A stretch of DNA of 64,000 nucleotides from Planktothrix agardhii NIES-204 (GTDB lineage: Bacteria > Cyanobacteriota > Cyanobacteriia > Cyanobacteriales > Microcoleaceae). Positions 1 to 10,468 of this stretch are shown here, piece by piece. Within the stretch, counting starts at the first letter, position 1. Every line of letters starts with the position of its first letter. Made by a program: the position numbers and the translations under genes. The stretch covers positions 1,257,501 through 1,321,500 of the forward strand of contig AP017991.1 of assembly GCA_003609755.1 (NCBI GenBank). The letters are read 5' to 3'. Under the pieces are notes generated by a model, which worked only from the letters and a program-made list of their open reading frames with translations, was not told the origin of the DNA and did no database searches.

Positions 1-1421
<1,421 letters not shown>

Positions 1422-1604
1422 GAAGAATCTGTTAGCTCTTCTGTTGACTAATTTAATTAGTCATGTTATTTTTGAGTCATCAACTTTACAGTTGACTCCT
1501 CGTTTAGTTTTTTGACTAGGAGTTTGTAAATTCGACTTTCAAACGTATTCTTTTTTCTAGGTTCGGCGCGCTCTCGTCGCTTTCGTTTCTCAAGCGCATT
1601 TACT

Positions 1605-1633
1605 AATTTATCTAATCTGCTCTGGTTTGTCAA
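1605..1633 (-). promoter_or_regulatory. Candidate rrn promoter upstream of 16S
   Basis: On the minus strand a perfect -35 TTGACA (1633-1628) is followed by a 17-base spacer and TAAATT (1610-1605). Transcription would run into the 16S gene after a leader of roughly 175 bases. The leader (1422-1597) holds AT-rich inverted segments such as ttgactaatttaattagtca, as expected of pre-rRNA processing stems. Assignment rests on position and hexamer match only. Confidence 0.6.
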
Positions 1634-2088
1634 GCTTTTTTTTGAGGTTTTTTTGTTTTTTTTTGAAATCCTTGTACCATAAGGGTTTGGGCTGTTTTGA
1701 GGTTGGGCAGATCTGAGAAATAAACTGAACGCACAACGAAATCCAGCAAAAATTTATTGGACATCGGGATGATACCCATGGCTCAGGGACGGGTTCCGCT
1801 GCTTCCACCTTTGAGAAATAAATCTGTTAGTGCCACTTGGACTCCCCCCCTTTAAACAGGACTGTTTCACTCTCCAAAATTGGGGAGTAACCATCTTCTG
1901 TCGTTTTTAATCTAGTAGTCAAGGAAGTTAGGACATCAACAAGAATGTCAAACCCGACAAGATTCAGACTTTCCTTTCAAAATCTTGACAACAAGACTGC
2001 TATATATACATCGTAGCTCCATCGGTTCTGAGTTAGCAAGGGAGGATCTCACGCTATTTCCCCATGGGTTCAAAGCCAGAGTCAACCC
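1634..2088. other. Intergenic region between rrn promoter and M16 gene
   Basis: No convincing gene. A 66-codon minus-strand frame over 1608-1808 is Lys-rich only because of poly-T tracts at 1637-1672 and overlaps the rrn promoter, so it is not annotated. A weak hairpin (ctcc...ggag) lies near 1875-1890. I see nothing else interpretable here. Confidence 0.5.
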
Positions 2089-3381
2089 CTAAGACTGGGA
2101 AGTAGAAAAGGAACTCACGAAAGATTCCGGGCCAACAACGGAAAGATAGGGTTCAATAAAATAGTGGTTAGCGACGTCCAGGGTTTCTGAGGAAGTCACC
2201 GCCGCAATATTATTCTGAAATTCCGTATCAAATTCAATCCCCAACCCTAAACACTCATACCAGCCATAAATTTGCGCCAGTTGGGAGTTAGTTTGTTTTC
2301 CTAGAGCATATTGACCCAACAGTTTATTTTTAGACACCTGTAACTCATCGGGCGTTAGGGGAATATTGACCAGGCGTTCTACTTCGGTGCGTAACCCTTC
2401 AATAGCAATTTCGGTATTTTCCGGCGCCGTACCCATATAGACAACAAATTGAGACTGGTCGAGACGGGTGGGGAAAAAAGCCGATACATCGTAAGCTAAA
2501 CCCCGTTTTTCCCGCAATTCCACAAATAACCGACTGGATAACCCATTTCCCAGATAGGTATTTAAGACTTTTAAGGCTGAATAGTCCTCATGATTGACAG
2601 AACTGGTTAAATAGCCCAACATGACAACGGATTGTTGGGTTTCTTGGGGAGTAATGGTGTTTTGGGGATAGGAAGTTAAGATGGGTAGGGATAGGGTAGG
2701 TAAGGGAGTAGAAGGGGCCCTCCAGTCACCAAATACCTGTTGTATTTGTTCTAGGGCTTGTTCTAGGGTCACGCATCCGGCGATGGAAATAATTAAATTA
2801 TCAGGACGAAAATAGGTTTGATGGAATTCTTGTAGGTCAGTGCGGCTGATTTGGGCAACGCTGGCTTCGGTTCCTAGGATGGAGAGGGCGTAGGGATGAT
2901 GTTGATACATCTGTTGTCGCAGTTGTTCAAAGGCGACGGAGAAAGGTTGTTCCCGTTGTGAGCGAATTCCTTGGAGGGTGATGCGACGTTCTAGTTCGAT
3001 TTCTTCTTCGGGAAAGGAGGGAAACCGTAATAACTGACCCGTTAGACTTAAGATTTCTTGAAAATCGGAAGCAACGGTTTTTAGACTGAGTAAAAAGTAA
3101 TCCGTTGATGTGTCTGCACTTAATTTAGCCCCTACTGATTCAACTTGTTCGGCAATTTCCAGGGAAGAAAGCTGGTCTGTTCCTTTGGTTAATACCGCCG
3201 CTAATAGATGGGATAATCCTGCTTTTTCTTGGGGTTCCCATCGGCTTCCTGTGCGTAAAAATAAACGAGTTGCAACAATATCAGCGGCAGGATTTTGGGT
3301 GACTAGCAACACAATTCCGTTATCGAGAACTGTGCGATGGACATTACGAATGGCATTAGATGGGGTTAAAGTTTGGGTCAC
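2089..3381 (-). CDS. M16 family peptidase homologue lacking the HxxEH zinc motif
   Basis: A 430-residue protein of the M16 (pitrilysin/mitochondrial processing peptidase-like) family. The N-terminal half has the family's typical VLDNGIVLLV opening and the GSRWEP...LSHLLAAVLTKGT segment; catalytic members carry HxxEH where this one has HLLAA, so the zinc site is missing. The C-terminal half has the M16 features RGLAYDV and the GxLSSRLF-like stretch. Length fits a single M16 subunit. In cyanobacteria catalytic and non-catalytic M16 genes commonly occur as pairs, and this looks like the non-catalytic partner; the expected active partner is not within the window. The start is GTG at 3381. It lies downstream of mnmA on the same strand, separated by a heptamer repeat array. 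Confidence 0.88.
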   Translation of the reverse strand: MTQTLTPSNAIRNVHRTVLDNGIVLLVTQNPAADIVATRLFLRTGSRWEPQEKAGLSHLLAAVLTKGTDQLSSLEIAEQVESVGAKLSADTSTDYFLLSLKTVASDFQEILSLTGQLLRFPSFPEEEIELERRITLQGIRSQREQPFSVAFEQLRQQMYQHHPYALSILGTEASVAQISRTDLQEFHQTYFRPDNLIISIAGCVTLEQALEQIQQVFGDWRAPSTPLPTLSLPILTSYPQNTITPQETQQSVVMLGYLTSSVNHEDYSALKVLNTYLGNGLSSRLFVELREKRGLAYDVSAFFPTRLDQSQFVVYMGTAPENTEIAIEGLRTEVERLVNIPLTPDELQVSKNKLLGQYALGKQTNSQLAQIYGWYECLGLGIEFDTEFQNNIAAVTSSETLDVANHYFIEPYLSVVGPESFVSSFSTSQS

Positions 3382-3424
3382 AGTTCCTCTATTTTTCCTT
3401 CAAGGTCAGGGGGTGAGATCGGCA

Positions 3425-3473
3425 TGGGTAATGGGTAATGGGTAATGGGTAATGGGTAATGGGTAATGGGTAA
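3425..3473. repeat. Heptanucleotide tandem repeat (TGGGTAA x7)
   Basis: Seven perfect, uninterrupted copies of TGGGTAA occupy 49 bases, followed by a pyrimidine-rich stretch (ttgcccattgcctatcccc). Short tandemly repeated heptamers (STRR) are known from filamentous cyanobacteria. The array sits in the 190-base gap between mnmA and the M16 gene, just upstream of the latter's GTG start, so copy number may vary among strains. Confidence 0.95.
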
Positions 3474-3571
3474 TCCCTATTTCTTCCTATTGCCCATTGC
3501 CTATCCCCTATTCCCTGTTACTGCATTTTTTAACACAAATAAACCCCAATTTGTCATCGTTCAATTAAAAC

Positions 3572-4660
3572 TTATTTTTGAATATCAATAATTCCCCCAC
3601 CTAAAACTAAATCTCCGTCATACCAAACTGCTGCTTGACCCGGAGTAATCCCAAAGATGGGTTCATCAAAAATGAGTTTAACGCAGGAACCGATTTTGGG
3701 ATCAATTTCTGCTCCATCTGGGGGATGAATCGGAATCACGGTAACGGGCTGGGGTTCCGACCGATAGCGAATTTGGACTTGGGCACGAATGGGGGTGTTA
3801 GGTGTCCCTATCCCCACCCAATTTACTCGTTTAATCGCACATTCAGTTTGTACCGCACTTTCTTTGTCCCCCACAATCACTTGATTCCGACCCGCATCAA
3901 TCCCAACAACATATAGGGGATTGGGAGCCGAAATTCCTAAGCCTTTGCGTTGTCCAATGGTATAATGATGAATGCCTTCATGTTGTCCTAAAACTTGACC
4001 CTTGGTATCAATAATATCGCCTTTTTTTCCCGTAATATATTTATCTAAAAAAGCCTGCATGGAGCCATTCGCTTCTACTAAACATAAATCTTGACTTTCG
4101 GGTTTGTCGGCGGTTTTTAATTCATATTGATTAGCAATTTGACGGGTTTCAGTTTTTAAAATTTCTCCCAGGGGAAATAGAGTTGCAGCAAGTAAATCTT
4201 GGGTTAAATCGTATAAGAAATAAGACTGATCTTTATTGCGGTCTAGGGCTCGTTTTAATTGATAGCGATCGCTCTTTTCATCATATTCGATTCTAGCATA
4301 ATGACCCGTGGCAATTCGATCAATTCCTAACTGTTCCCGAGCATAATTTAACATCGGGCCAAATTTCACCGTCCGATTACATTGAGAACAGGGTAAGGGG
4401 GTAATTCCCTCCCGGTATCCATCCACCAAATAGTCTATAATATGGGTTTGAAATAAATCTCGACTATCCACAATATGATGAGGAACACCTAATTGTTCAC
4501 AAATGTAGGCTGCATCTACCATCCCTTCAGAACAGCATTGTCCTTTTCCCTTCATCAACCAAAGGGTTAAGCCCACCACCTCATAACCTTGGTGGTGTAG
4601 CAGGGCGGCGGCGGCGGAACTATCGACTCCACCCGAAAGACCTACAACAACTTTTCTCAT
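3572..4660 (-). CDS. mnmA: tRNA-specific 2-thiouridylase MnmA
   Basis: MnmA installs 2-thiouridine at U34 of tRNA-Lys, -Glu and -Gln; it adenylates U34 and transfers sulfur from a persulfide relay. The N-terminal PP-loop SGGVDSS (residues 9-15) binds ATP, GHYARI (about 121) is the family's tRNA-contact motif, and the two catalytic cysteines are visible in PCSQCN (about 93) and SQDLCLV (about 190). The C-terminal beta-barrel ends in DLVLGGGII. At 362 residues it has full family length. The start is ATG at 4660, divergent from the SPOR-like gene across 136 bases. Both tRNAs in this window (Gln-UUG and Lys-UUU) are expected substrates. Confidence 0.97.
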   Translation of the reverse strand: MRKVVVGLSGGVDSSAAAALLHHQGYEVVGLTLWLMKGKGQCCSEGMVDAAYICEQLGVPHHIVDSRDLFQTHIIDYLVDGYREGITPLPCSQCNRTVKFGPMLNYAREQLGIDRIATGHYARIEYDEKSDRYQLKRALDRNKDQSYFLYDLTQDLLAATLFPLGEILKTETRQIANQYELKTADKPESQDLCLVEANGSMQAFLDKYITGKKGDIIDTKGQVLGQHEGIHHYTIGQRKGLGISAPNPLYVVGIDAGRNQVIVGDKESAVQTECAIKRVNWVGIGTPNTPIRAQVQIRYRSEPQPVTVIPIHPPDGAEIDPKIGSCVKLIFDEPIFGITPGQAAVWYDGDLVLGGGIIDIQK

Positions 4661-4796
4661 AATTCCATTAGAATAACTTGCTAATCTTGATCAACTAACC
4701 TAACTTTAATCTTGACTGTTCTGCCAATTTTGATTAATCTGAACTGACTTACTTACCAATATCAAACGAACCCACTCAAAACGGGAGAACACCAAA

Positions 4797-5768
4797 ATGT
4801 CATTCCATTCCATTGTAATACAGAAAAAAACAAATCGCCTGACAAAATTGATCTGGAAAATACCTCTATTTTCTAGTCTGATGCTATTAGGGGGATATGG
4901 AGCCATAGTTTCCCCTGTTTTAGCTCAAGAACGCTATGGGGTTTATGTCAATGGCGAAAGTCCTTTTCTCCTAGAAGTCGTGCAGCAAATTCAGCCCGGA
5001 GCCATGATGCAACGATATGATAATCGTAACATTATTGATCTTGGTATTTATTTTAATCAAAGTGAAGCTCAAAAACTGATTGAAAATTTAAGAAGACAGG
5101 GAGTTCAAGGAGAAATTATTAACTTAAAATCTGGAGAAGATTTCAATAGTCCAGTCCAGGTTAATCCCATGGTGATTCCCCCTGACCAAACGGATATTAA
5201 AGTGATTAAAAGTTCGATTCCCACGGGTCAACTTCCGATTACAACAGACTTAGGATTATATCAAGTTTACGTCAGTCCGACTACAAATTCTTTAAGTGCA
5301 GTCCGCCAAATTTCTCCCAATGCTCGAACATCAACCTATCAAGGACAATTAATTATTCAAGCGGGCAGTTTTGTGAATCAATCTAATGCTGACCAACTTC
5401 GTCAAAAGTTATCCTTCGCGGGGATTTCTTCGACTATTATTAATAGTACCGCACAATTACAAGCATTTTTAGCTAGTATTCCCAATATCCCCCCGAATAC
5501 TTTGCCCGCATTTCCGGGTTCTGGTTTAGGATTAGGGAATACCGATAGCTATTTTATCTTAATTCCTAGCCAAAGAAACCAACTGGTTTCTTTGGCTGAA
5601 AATGTGGTAGCTTTGGGCATTCCTTCCCAAAGTATTCAGATGCAACAGGCGACTGCTAATCCGTTTGTTGCAGTTGGCCCTTTTGCCAATCAACAGTTAG
5701 CTAAAGAATGGGAAATTTACTTGCAAAGTTCGGGTTTATCTCGCGCTATTGTTTATTTTGGGAGATAA
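4797..5768 (+). CDS. Exported protein with three SPOR-like repeats
   Basis: 323 residues. A basic N-terminus followed by a hydrophobic segment (about 22-38, PLFSSLMLLGGYGAIV) and SPVLAQ suggests signal-peptide cleavage near residue 44. The mature part shows three similar units starting with YGVYV (about 47), YQVYV (about 155) and YFILI (about 253), each ending in an (I/V)xxGxFxNxxxAxxLxxxL pattern. This is how SPOR domains, which bind denuded peptidoglycan, look in cyanobacterial proteins. The likely site of action is the periplasm or cell wall. The exact role is unknown. A GGGAGA ribosome-binding site precedes the ATG. The call of SPOR is by pattern and not by search. Confidence 0.7.
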   Translation: MSFHSIVIQKKTNRLTKLIWKIPLFSSLMLLGGYGAIVSPVLAQERYGVYVNGESPFLLEVVQQIQPGAMMQRYDNRNIIDLGIYFNQSEAQKLIENLRRQGVQGEIINLKSGEDFNSPVQVNPMVIPPDQTDIKVIKSSIPTGQLPITTDLGLYQVYVSPTTNSLSAVRQISPNARTSTYQGQLIIQAGSFVNQSNADQLRQKLSFAGISSTIINSTAQLQAFLASIPNIPPNTLPAFPGSGLGLGNTDSYFILIPSQRNQLVSLAENVVALGIPSQSIQMQQATANPFVAVGPFANQQLAKEWEIYLQSSGLSRAIVYFGR

Positions 5769-5807
5769 TGTTCAATTAGATATATTGTAGGAAGAATATC
5801 TTTAACC

Positions 5808-5948
5808 CTATAGTGCTACGGATTACAGTTAGGACACTTCTAAATCCAACAAACTCATTCACTACTTACTTTTTCCTCCCCCCCTAGCCCTGCGTTTACG
5901 GGGTGTTTGGGGGGCTTTTCCCCTGTTCCCCAGTGCGTAGCGCTATAG
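5808..5948. mobile_element. MITE-like small repeat element, copy 1
   Basis: A 141-base non-coding element with imperfect terminal inverted repeats: left CTATAGTGCTACGGA, right TGCGTAGCGCTATAG (reverse complement CTATAGCGCTACGCA, two mismatches). The left-end flank ATTACAGTTAGGACACTT recurs at 56995 and 57892, and the interior contains CTGTTCCC tracts like those copies. No transposase is inside, so it would need one in trans. TA at both tips is compatible with a TA-targeting family, but this cannot be settled from one window. Confidence 0.6.
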
Positions 5949-5996
5949 AATTGGTAAGTACCTAAACAAAATTAATTACACATCCTCTACCCTGTT

Positions 5997-6043
5997 CCCT
6001 CCCCCCCTAGCCCCCCGTGCACGGGGGGTTTGGGGGGGCTGTT
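5997..6043. repeat. GC-rich palindromic repeat
   Basis: A perfect 18-base palindrome CCCCCCGTGCACGGGGGG (6011-6028) is nested in flanking C7TAG / TTTGGGGGGGCT arms. A degenerate sibling lies at 5877-5916 (agccctgcgtttacggggtgtttgggggg) inside the MITE-like element. Both sit between the convergent SPOR-like and glycosyltransferase genes, so transcripts of either strand would form a strong hairpin, possibly a bidirectional terminator. Confidence 0.8.
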
Positions 6044-6084
6044 CCGGTGTTCCCTCTCACAACTAGGTAATTTATTTTGTGCAA

Positions 6085-7764
6085 CTACTTATGAGTTATT
6101 AAAATCCAATCGGAAGTTTGATCAATTTTTTTAACCTTGTTTAAGTTTAATTTTCTCAGGGTATTTTCTTTTAATAGTAAGTAGGGTTGATCCAGGGTTT
6201 GCCATTTATTTTTTAGGGTGATATCATTAACCGCATGAATATGGCGATCGCTATAAAAATTCAACGATGGACGCCCAAAAGGATGACCCATATAAATTTC
6301 TTCTCCGGGGGGTGTTCCTTCCCTAATCATAGTCGCCACGGGTTTAACAGCAAAATCTTCATTCAATTCCCAAACCCAATAATTGGAAGTAAAAAATAAC
6401 AATAAAGATACATAGGTTCCCCAAAATAAAACTATCAAAAATTGTCGATCTTTTTGGCTAATTAAAACCGATACAAAGGACATTGTTAACATCAAAGTGC
6501 CCAAGGTAAATTGTAAATCTCTTTGAGCGATAAAATTACGATCAACCCAAGAAAGCATCCCGCCAAAATAACAATATCCAATGGCTGAAATGATCGCTAA
6601 TAGAATAAAAAATGGTAAGAGTTGATCGGGCGTTGGTTTAACAAAATGTTCATATTTGCCTCGCCCCACTTTCCCCAATTTCCATAACCCAATATCCCGA
6701 TCTCCTTCCTTCCAAACTTCCGCCAAATATCGCCCCACCCCCAAGGCTAAAACCGGATAAATTGGTAAAATATACCAGGGTAATTTAGTTGTCATTAATG
6801 AAATAGAAACAAAATAAATCCCCGTCCAAACTATAATTAATTTCGCCCAACTTAAATTCCGATTTTGCCAAGCTAATTTTAATCCCTGGGGCAAAAATAA
6901 GAGCCAAGGCCAGCCATATTTGAAAAGTTCCAATAAATAATACCAAATCGGCCCGGAATGGTTTTCAACCGGTTGCCAAACTCGTTGTAAAGATTGATTG
7001 ACTAAATTTCCTTGAATAAATCCCTGTCCATAATAAATCCATTGTGCCCCATACCAAAAACCCACAGGTACTAAACCAAACCCTAAACCCAACCACAGAT
7101 AGGGACTGGTTAACAAGCGAGGCGTATCCCAAAATAGGAAGAAAAAGGCGATCGCACCTAATAATAATCCTAAAAAAATTCCCTTAGTTAAACATAATAA
7201 ACCAAAGGCAATTCCCGACCCTAAAGCAAATCTTAAATCCCGTCGAGAACGCAACACACACCAAACTAAAACTAACCATAAAAATATCACTGTTCCATCT
7301 AACATCGCTAACCGTCCTTGACGGATAACAGGCATTAAAGTTAAATAAACTAAAGCTGAAAATAGAGCCGAAGTACGATGGCGAAATAGTTCCAAACCAA
7401 TACCATACAAAATAGGAACCGAAATGGCTGTTAATAGTGCACAAGGAAGTCGCGCCATCCATTCATTAACGCCGCCAATTTGATAGGCAAAAGCCATTAA
7501 CCAATGCACTAAAGGAGGCTTATTCAAATAGGGAATTCCATGTAAAGTTGGATGGAGCCAAGTTTGTTGTCCCCGCCCAATTTCCCGCGCCACTTGAGCC
7601 GCTAACCCCTCATCCCAATCTCGTAGGGGGACTCCACCTAGATTCAGTCCATAGAGGGTCAGCGCCGCTACCAATAAACCCAAAAACCATAATAAATCAA
7701 CCCAACGATCAACGGGACGCATTTGGCGCAAAGGACTATCTCCAGTAAAAATTTGACGCGACAT
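6085..7764 (-). CDS. PMT/ArnT-type membrane glycosyltransferase
   Basis: 559 residues with about ten to twelve hydrophobic helices, typical of GT39/GT83 enzymes that use polyprenyl-phosphate sugars. The first periplasmic loop carries the catalytic acidic motif RDWDEG (about residue 49), followed by YLNKPPLVHW, the hallmark of ArnT/PMT proteins. Further helices run from 125 to 460, and a soluble C-terminal segment of about 90 residues follows. It would transfer a sugar from a lipid-linked donor to a lipid, polysaccharide or protein at the periplasmic face. The acceptor cannot be deduced. It is divergent from prfB, with 88 bases between starts. Confidence 0.85.
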   Translation of the reverse strand: MSRQIFTGDSPLRQMRPVDRWVDLLWFLGLLVAALTLYGLNLGGVPLRDWDEGLAAQVAREIGRGQQTWLHPTLHGIPYLNKPPLVHWLMAFAYQIGGVNEWMARLPCALLTAISVPILYGIGLELFRHRTSALFSALVYLTLMPVIRQGRLAMLDGTVIFLWLVLVWCVLRSRRDLRFALGSGIAFGLLCLTKGIFLGLLLGAIAFFFLFWDTPRLLTSPYLWLGLGFGLVPVGFWYGAQWIYYGQGFIQGNLVNQSLQRVWQPVENHSGPIWYYLLELFKYGWPWLLFLPQGLKLAWQNRNLSWAKLIIVWTGIYFVSISLMTTKLPWYILPIYPVLALGVGRYLAEVWKEGDRDIGLWKLGKVGRGKYEHFVKPTPDQLLPFFILLAIISAIGYCYFGGMLSWVDRNFIAQRDLQFTLGTLMLTMSFVSVLISQKDRQFLIVLFWGTYVSLLLFFTSNYWVWELNEDFAVKPVATMIREGTPPGEEIYMGHPFGRPSLNFYSDRHIHAVNDITLKNKWQTLDQPYLLLKENTLRKLNLNKVKKIDQTSDWILITHK

Positions 7765-7781
7765 AGTTTAAATGTTGACAG

Positions 7782-7809
7782 TTGACTGTTCCCCAATTCC
7801 CGCTAAAAT
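7782..7809 (+). promoter_or_regulatory. Candidate prfB promoter
   Basis: TTGACT (7782-7787), a 16-base spacer and TAAAAT (7804-7809) lie 44 bases upstream of the prfB ATG. A second -35-like TTGACA starts seven bases earlier (7775). Support is from consensus match and position only. Confidence 0.4.
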
Positions 7810-7852
7810 TAAAAGTGTACCTTTTTGTGTTGAAAAACGGTTAGTGATTGCA

Positions 7853-8975
7853 ATGGATGTTTTAGAAATTAAACGGGAAATCGAACTGTTGTCTGAGCAC
7901 CTGGGTAAAACCCAGGACTATCTTTGACCTGCCTGCACTTCAAGCCAAAATTCAAGATTTAGAGCAAGTTTGTGCCCAACCCGACTTTTGGGATGAGCAA
8001 AAAACCGCACAACAAACCCTTCAACAGTTGAATGATCTTAAATCAATTGTGCAGCAGCAGGAACACTGGCGGCAAGCGATTGAAGATACAAAGGCTATCT
8101 TGGAATTATTGGAGATAGAAACCGATGACTCCCTTTTAGAAGAAGCAACAGCTACGATTTTGCGACTCAATCGAGAATTTGATCAATGGGAATTGCAACA
8201 ACTTCTCTCAGGGATTTATGATCAACATGGTGCTATTTTAACCATTAATGCCGGAGCGGGTGGAACTGATGCTCAAGACTGGGCAGAAATGCTGTTACGG
8301 ATGTATACTCGTTGGGGAGAAGCTCAGGGATATAAAGTACATTTAACCGAAATTTCTGAAGGGGATGAAGCAGGAATTAAATCGGTTTCTTTGGAAATTG
8401 ACGGTCGTTATGCCTACGGTTATTTAAAAGGAGAAAAAGGAACCCATCGTTTAGTTAGAATTTCTCCTTTTAATGCCAATGATAAGCGACAAACCAGTTT
8501 TGCTGGGGTGGAAATTATGCCAATTTTGGATAATTCTATTCAGTTGGATATTCCTGATAAAGACCTAGAAATTACCACCACTCGGTCGGGAGGAAAAGGG
8601 GGACAAAACGTTAACAAAGTTGAAACAGCCGTGCGTATTGTTCACCTACCAACGGGACTCGCCGTGCGTTGTACCCAAGAACGTTCTCAGTTGCAAAATA
8701 AAGAAAAAGCCCTAGCTTTATTGAAGGCAAAATTATTAATTATTGCCCAAGAACAACGGGCAATAGCGATCGCTGAAATTCGCGGGGATTTAGTCGAAGC
8801 AGCTTGGGGAAATCAAATCAGAAACTATGTATTTCATCCCTATCAAATGGTGAAGGATTTACGCACTAATGAAGAAACAACGGCAATTCAGGATGTGATG
8901 GATGGAAAATTAGATGCTTTCATTCAAGCCTATTTACGTCAGGAAAATCAAATCCTAGAACCCCAAACTGCCTAA
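7853..8975 (+). CDS. prfB: Peptide chain release factor 2 with +1 programmed frameshift
   Basis: RF2 reads UGA and UAA stops and triggers peptide release on the ribosome. The true start is ATG at 7853; the first 24 codons (through CTT at 7922-7924) end at an in-frame TGA (7925-7927), and the remaining 350 codons continue in the +1 frame from GAC at 7926 to the stop at 8975. The joined protein of 374 residues has the family's usual length. The GGQ loop that catalyses hydrolysis is seen in [10 protein letters not shown] (DNA about 8590-8620). A start at the internal ATG 8028 would delete the N-terminal helical domain. Expression is autoregulated: low RF2 slows UGA reading and favours the shift. 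Confidence 0.96.
7914..7928 (+). promoter_or_regulatory. prfB +1 frameshift site (CTT TGA C)
   Basis: The slippery heptamer CTTTGAC at 7922-7928 matches the classical RF2 recoding site. AGGA at 7914-7917 lies four bases upstream of CTT and can act as the stimulatory Shine-Dalgarno-like element, though it is shorter than the AGGGGG of Escherichia coli. The two reading frames join exactly here. Confidence 0.93.
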
Positions 8976-9027
8976 TTACCAATTTATCAACCGTAGGGGC
9001 GGGGTTTTCCTGCCCACCCTAATTAAT

Positions 9028-10305
9028 ATGACAACATTAAACAACTGTTACGCTCTCATTGCTGGAATTGCCAATTATCAAAAGATCAAACCTTTACCGT
9101 CAACGGTTCTCAATGATGCTAAGGATATTTATAGTTTACTCACAGAACCTTCATTCTGTGGTTATTTGATCGAAAATGTGGAATTATTATTAGATGAAAA
9201 AGCCACAAAATCAGCCTTAACTCAAGCATTAACTGATTTATCTACTAAAACCAACGCCGATTCAACGGTATTAATTTATTATTCGGGACATGGCGGCAGA
9301 ATTGAATTCGGGCCCACTGCGGGAGAATATTTATTACCCGTTGATACGGTTTATACGTCCGGTGCATCCTTAGTAGAAACCGCTATTTCAGGATCTCAAT
9401 TTACAGAGGTATTAAGAGCAATTCCAGCCCGAAAATTAGTTGTAATTTTTGATTGTTGTCACGCTGGGGGAATTGGTCAACCTAAAGATCCAACCATACC
9501 CGAAATTAAAGGGGGATTACCCGATAATTATTATGATCAATTAGTGCAAGGAAAAGGTCGGGTAATTTTCGCATCCTCTCGTAATACTGAACAATCCTAT
9601 GTAACTTCCGGCTCAACTAATAGCGTTTTTACTAAACATTTAATTGCCGGGTTAAAAGGAGGAATTACTAGCAATGATGGATTAATTAGAATATTTGATA
9701 TTTTTGAATATTTACAACCGAAAGTTACCGCCGACCAACCCAACCAACATCCGATTTTTAAATCCGATATTGAGGAAAATTTTCCCCTCACCCTATATTT
9801 AGGCGGACAAAAAGGAGTGAGTCCGATTTCTCCTTCTGTACAGGGGGATTCTGTGCAGGAAGAATTCCGCTATGATGTTTATATTAGTTATGTGGATGAA
9901 GAACCCGATTCGACCTGGGTTTGGGATTTCTTAGTACCGAAATTAGAAGCAGAAAACCTAAAAGTTGCGGTTTCAGGAGATGTGGATTTATTAGGGGTCG
10001 CACGGGTTGTGAATATAGAACGGGGTGTTAAGTTTTCTAAACGAACCCTTGTCATTTTATCGAATTTATACTTAGATAATAATATGGCAGAATTTGAGAA
10101 TACTCTGGCTCAAAACTTAGGAATTGAGGAAGGGAAAGCTCGTATAGTTTGTGTTGAGAAAGAGGCTGTTGATGCTGCTAAACTTCCTCAACGTTTTAAG
10201 TTAGGGGCTATGTCTAAACTCAACCATGATCGACGGGCTGAACGGGAGTTCCAAAAGTTAATTGAACAGTTAAAACAACCCCTTCCTCCTCTTAACCCAT
10301 TGTGA
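9028..10305 (+). CDS. Caspase-like (C14) protease fused to C-terminal TIR domain
   Basis: 425 residues in two domains. Residues 5-250 are a metacaspase/caspase-like C14 peptidase: the histidine is in YYSGHGG (His88) and the nucleophile in IFDCCHAGG (Cys144). Such orthocaspases usually cleave after Arg or Lys and are rich in multicellular cyanobacteria. Residues 280-415 are a TIR domain opening with YDVYISYVDEE; within SNLYLDNNMAEFEN, Glu357 sits four residues after the position of the conserved aromatic, where TIR NADases keep their catalytic Glu. It has no signal peptide, so it is probably cytosolic. It lies 163 bases upstream of, and in the same direction as, a TIR-STAND-WD40 gene. I infer a signalling link through TIR-TIR contact. 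Whether this TIR cleaves NAD or only binds is open. Confidence 0.88.
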   Translation: MTTLNNCYALIAGIANYQKIKPLPSTVLNDAKDIYSLLTEPSFCGYLIENVELLLDEKATKSALTQALTDLSTKTNADSTVLIYYSGHGGRIEFGPTAGEYLLPVDTVYTSGASLVETAISGSQFTEVLRAIPARKLVVIFDCCHAGGIGQPKDPTIPEIKGGLPDNYYDQLVQGKGRVIFASSRNTEQSYVTSGSTNSVFTKHLIAGLKGGITSNDGLIRIFDIFEYLQPKVTADQPNQHPIFKSDIEENFPLTLYLGGQKGVSPISPSVQGDSVQEEFRYDVYISYVDEEPDSTWVWDFLVPKLEAENLKVAVSGDVDLLGVARVVNIERGVKFSKRTLVILSNLYLDNNMAEFENTLAQNLGIEEGKARIVCVEKEAVDAAKLPQRFKLGAMSKLNHDRRAEREFQKLIEQLKQPLPPLNPL

Positions 10306-10468
10306 CCGAAAATCAGAGAGCGCAAGCCCCTAAACTCCATTGATGATCTCACATTAACAATCATAGAAAATTGTACGGGAATTTCCTCTTATAGCACTGT
10401 AATAGAAAACAGGTGAATTGATCGCATTGAATACCGTTTTCACCTCAAAATAAACCAGAGGGATTGCT

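Noticed and set aside
1608-1808. 66-codon minus-strand frame with Lys-rich tail
   Set aside because: Its Lys run comes from poly-T tracts and it overlaps the rrn -35/-10 region.
8028-8975. prfB starting at the internal ATG 8028
   Set aside because: The N-terminal domain is encoded upstream and joined by the CTTTGAC frameshift site.
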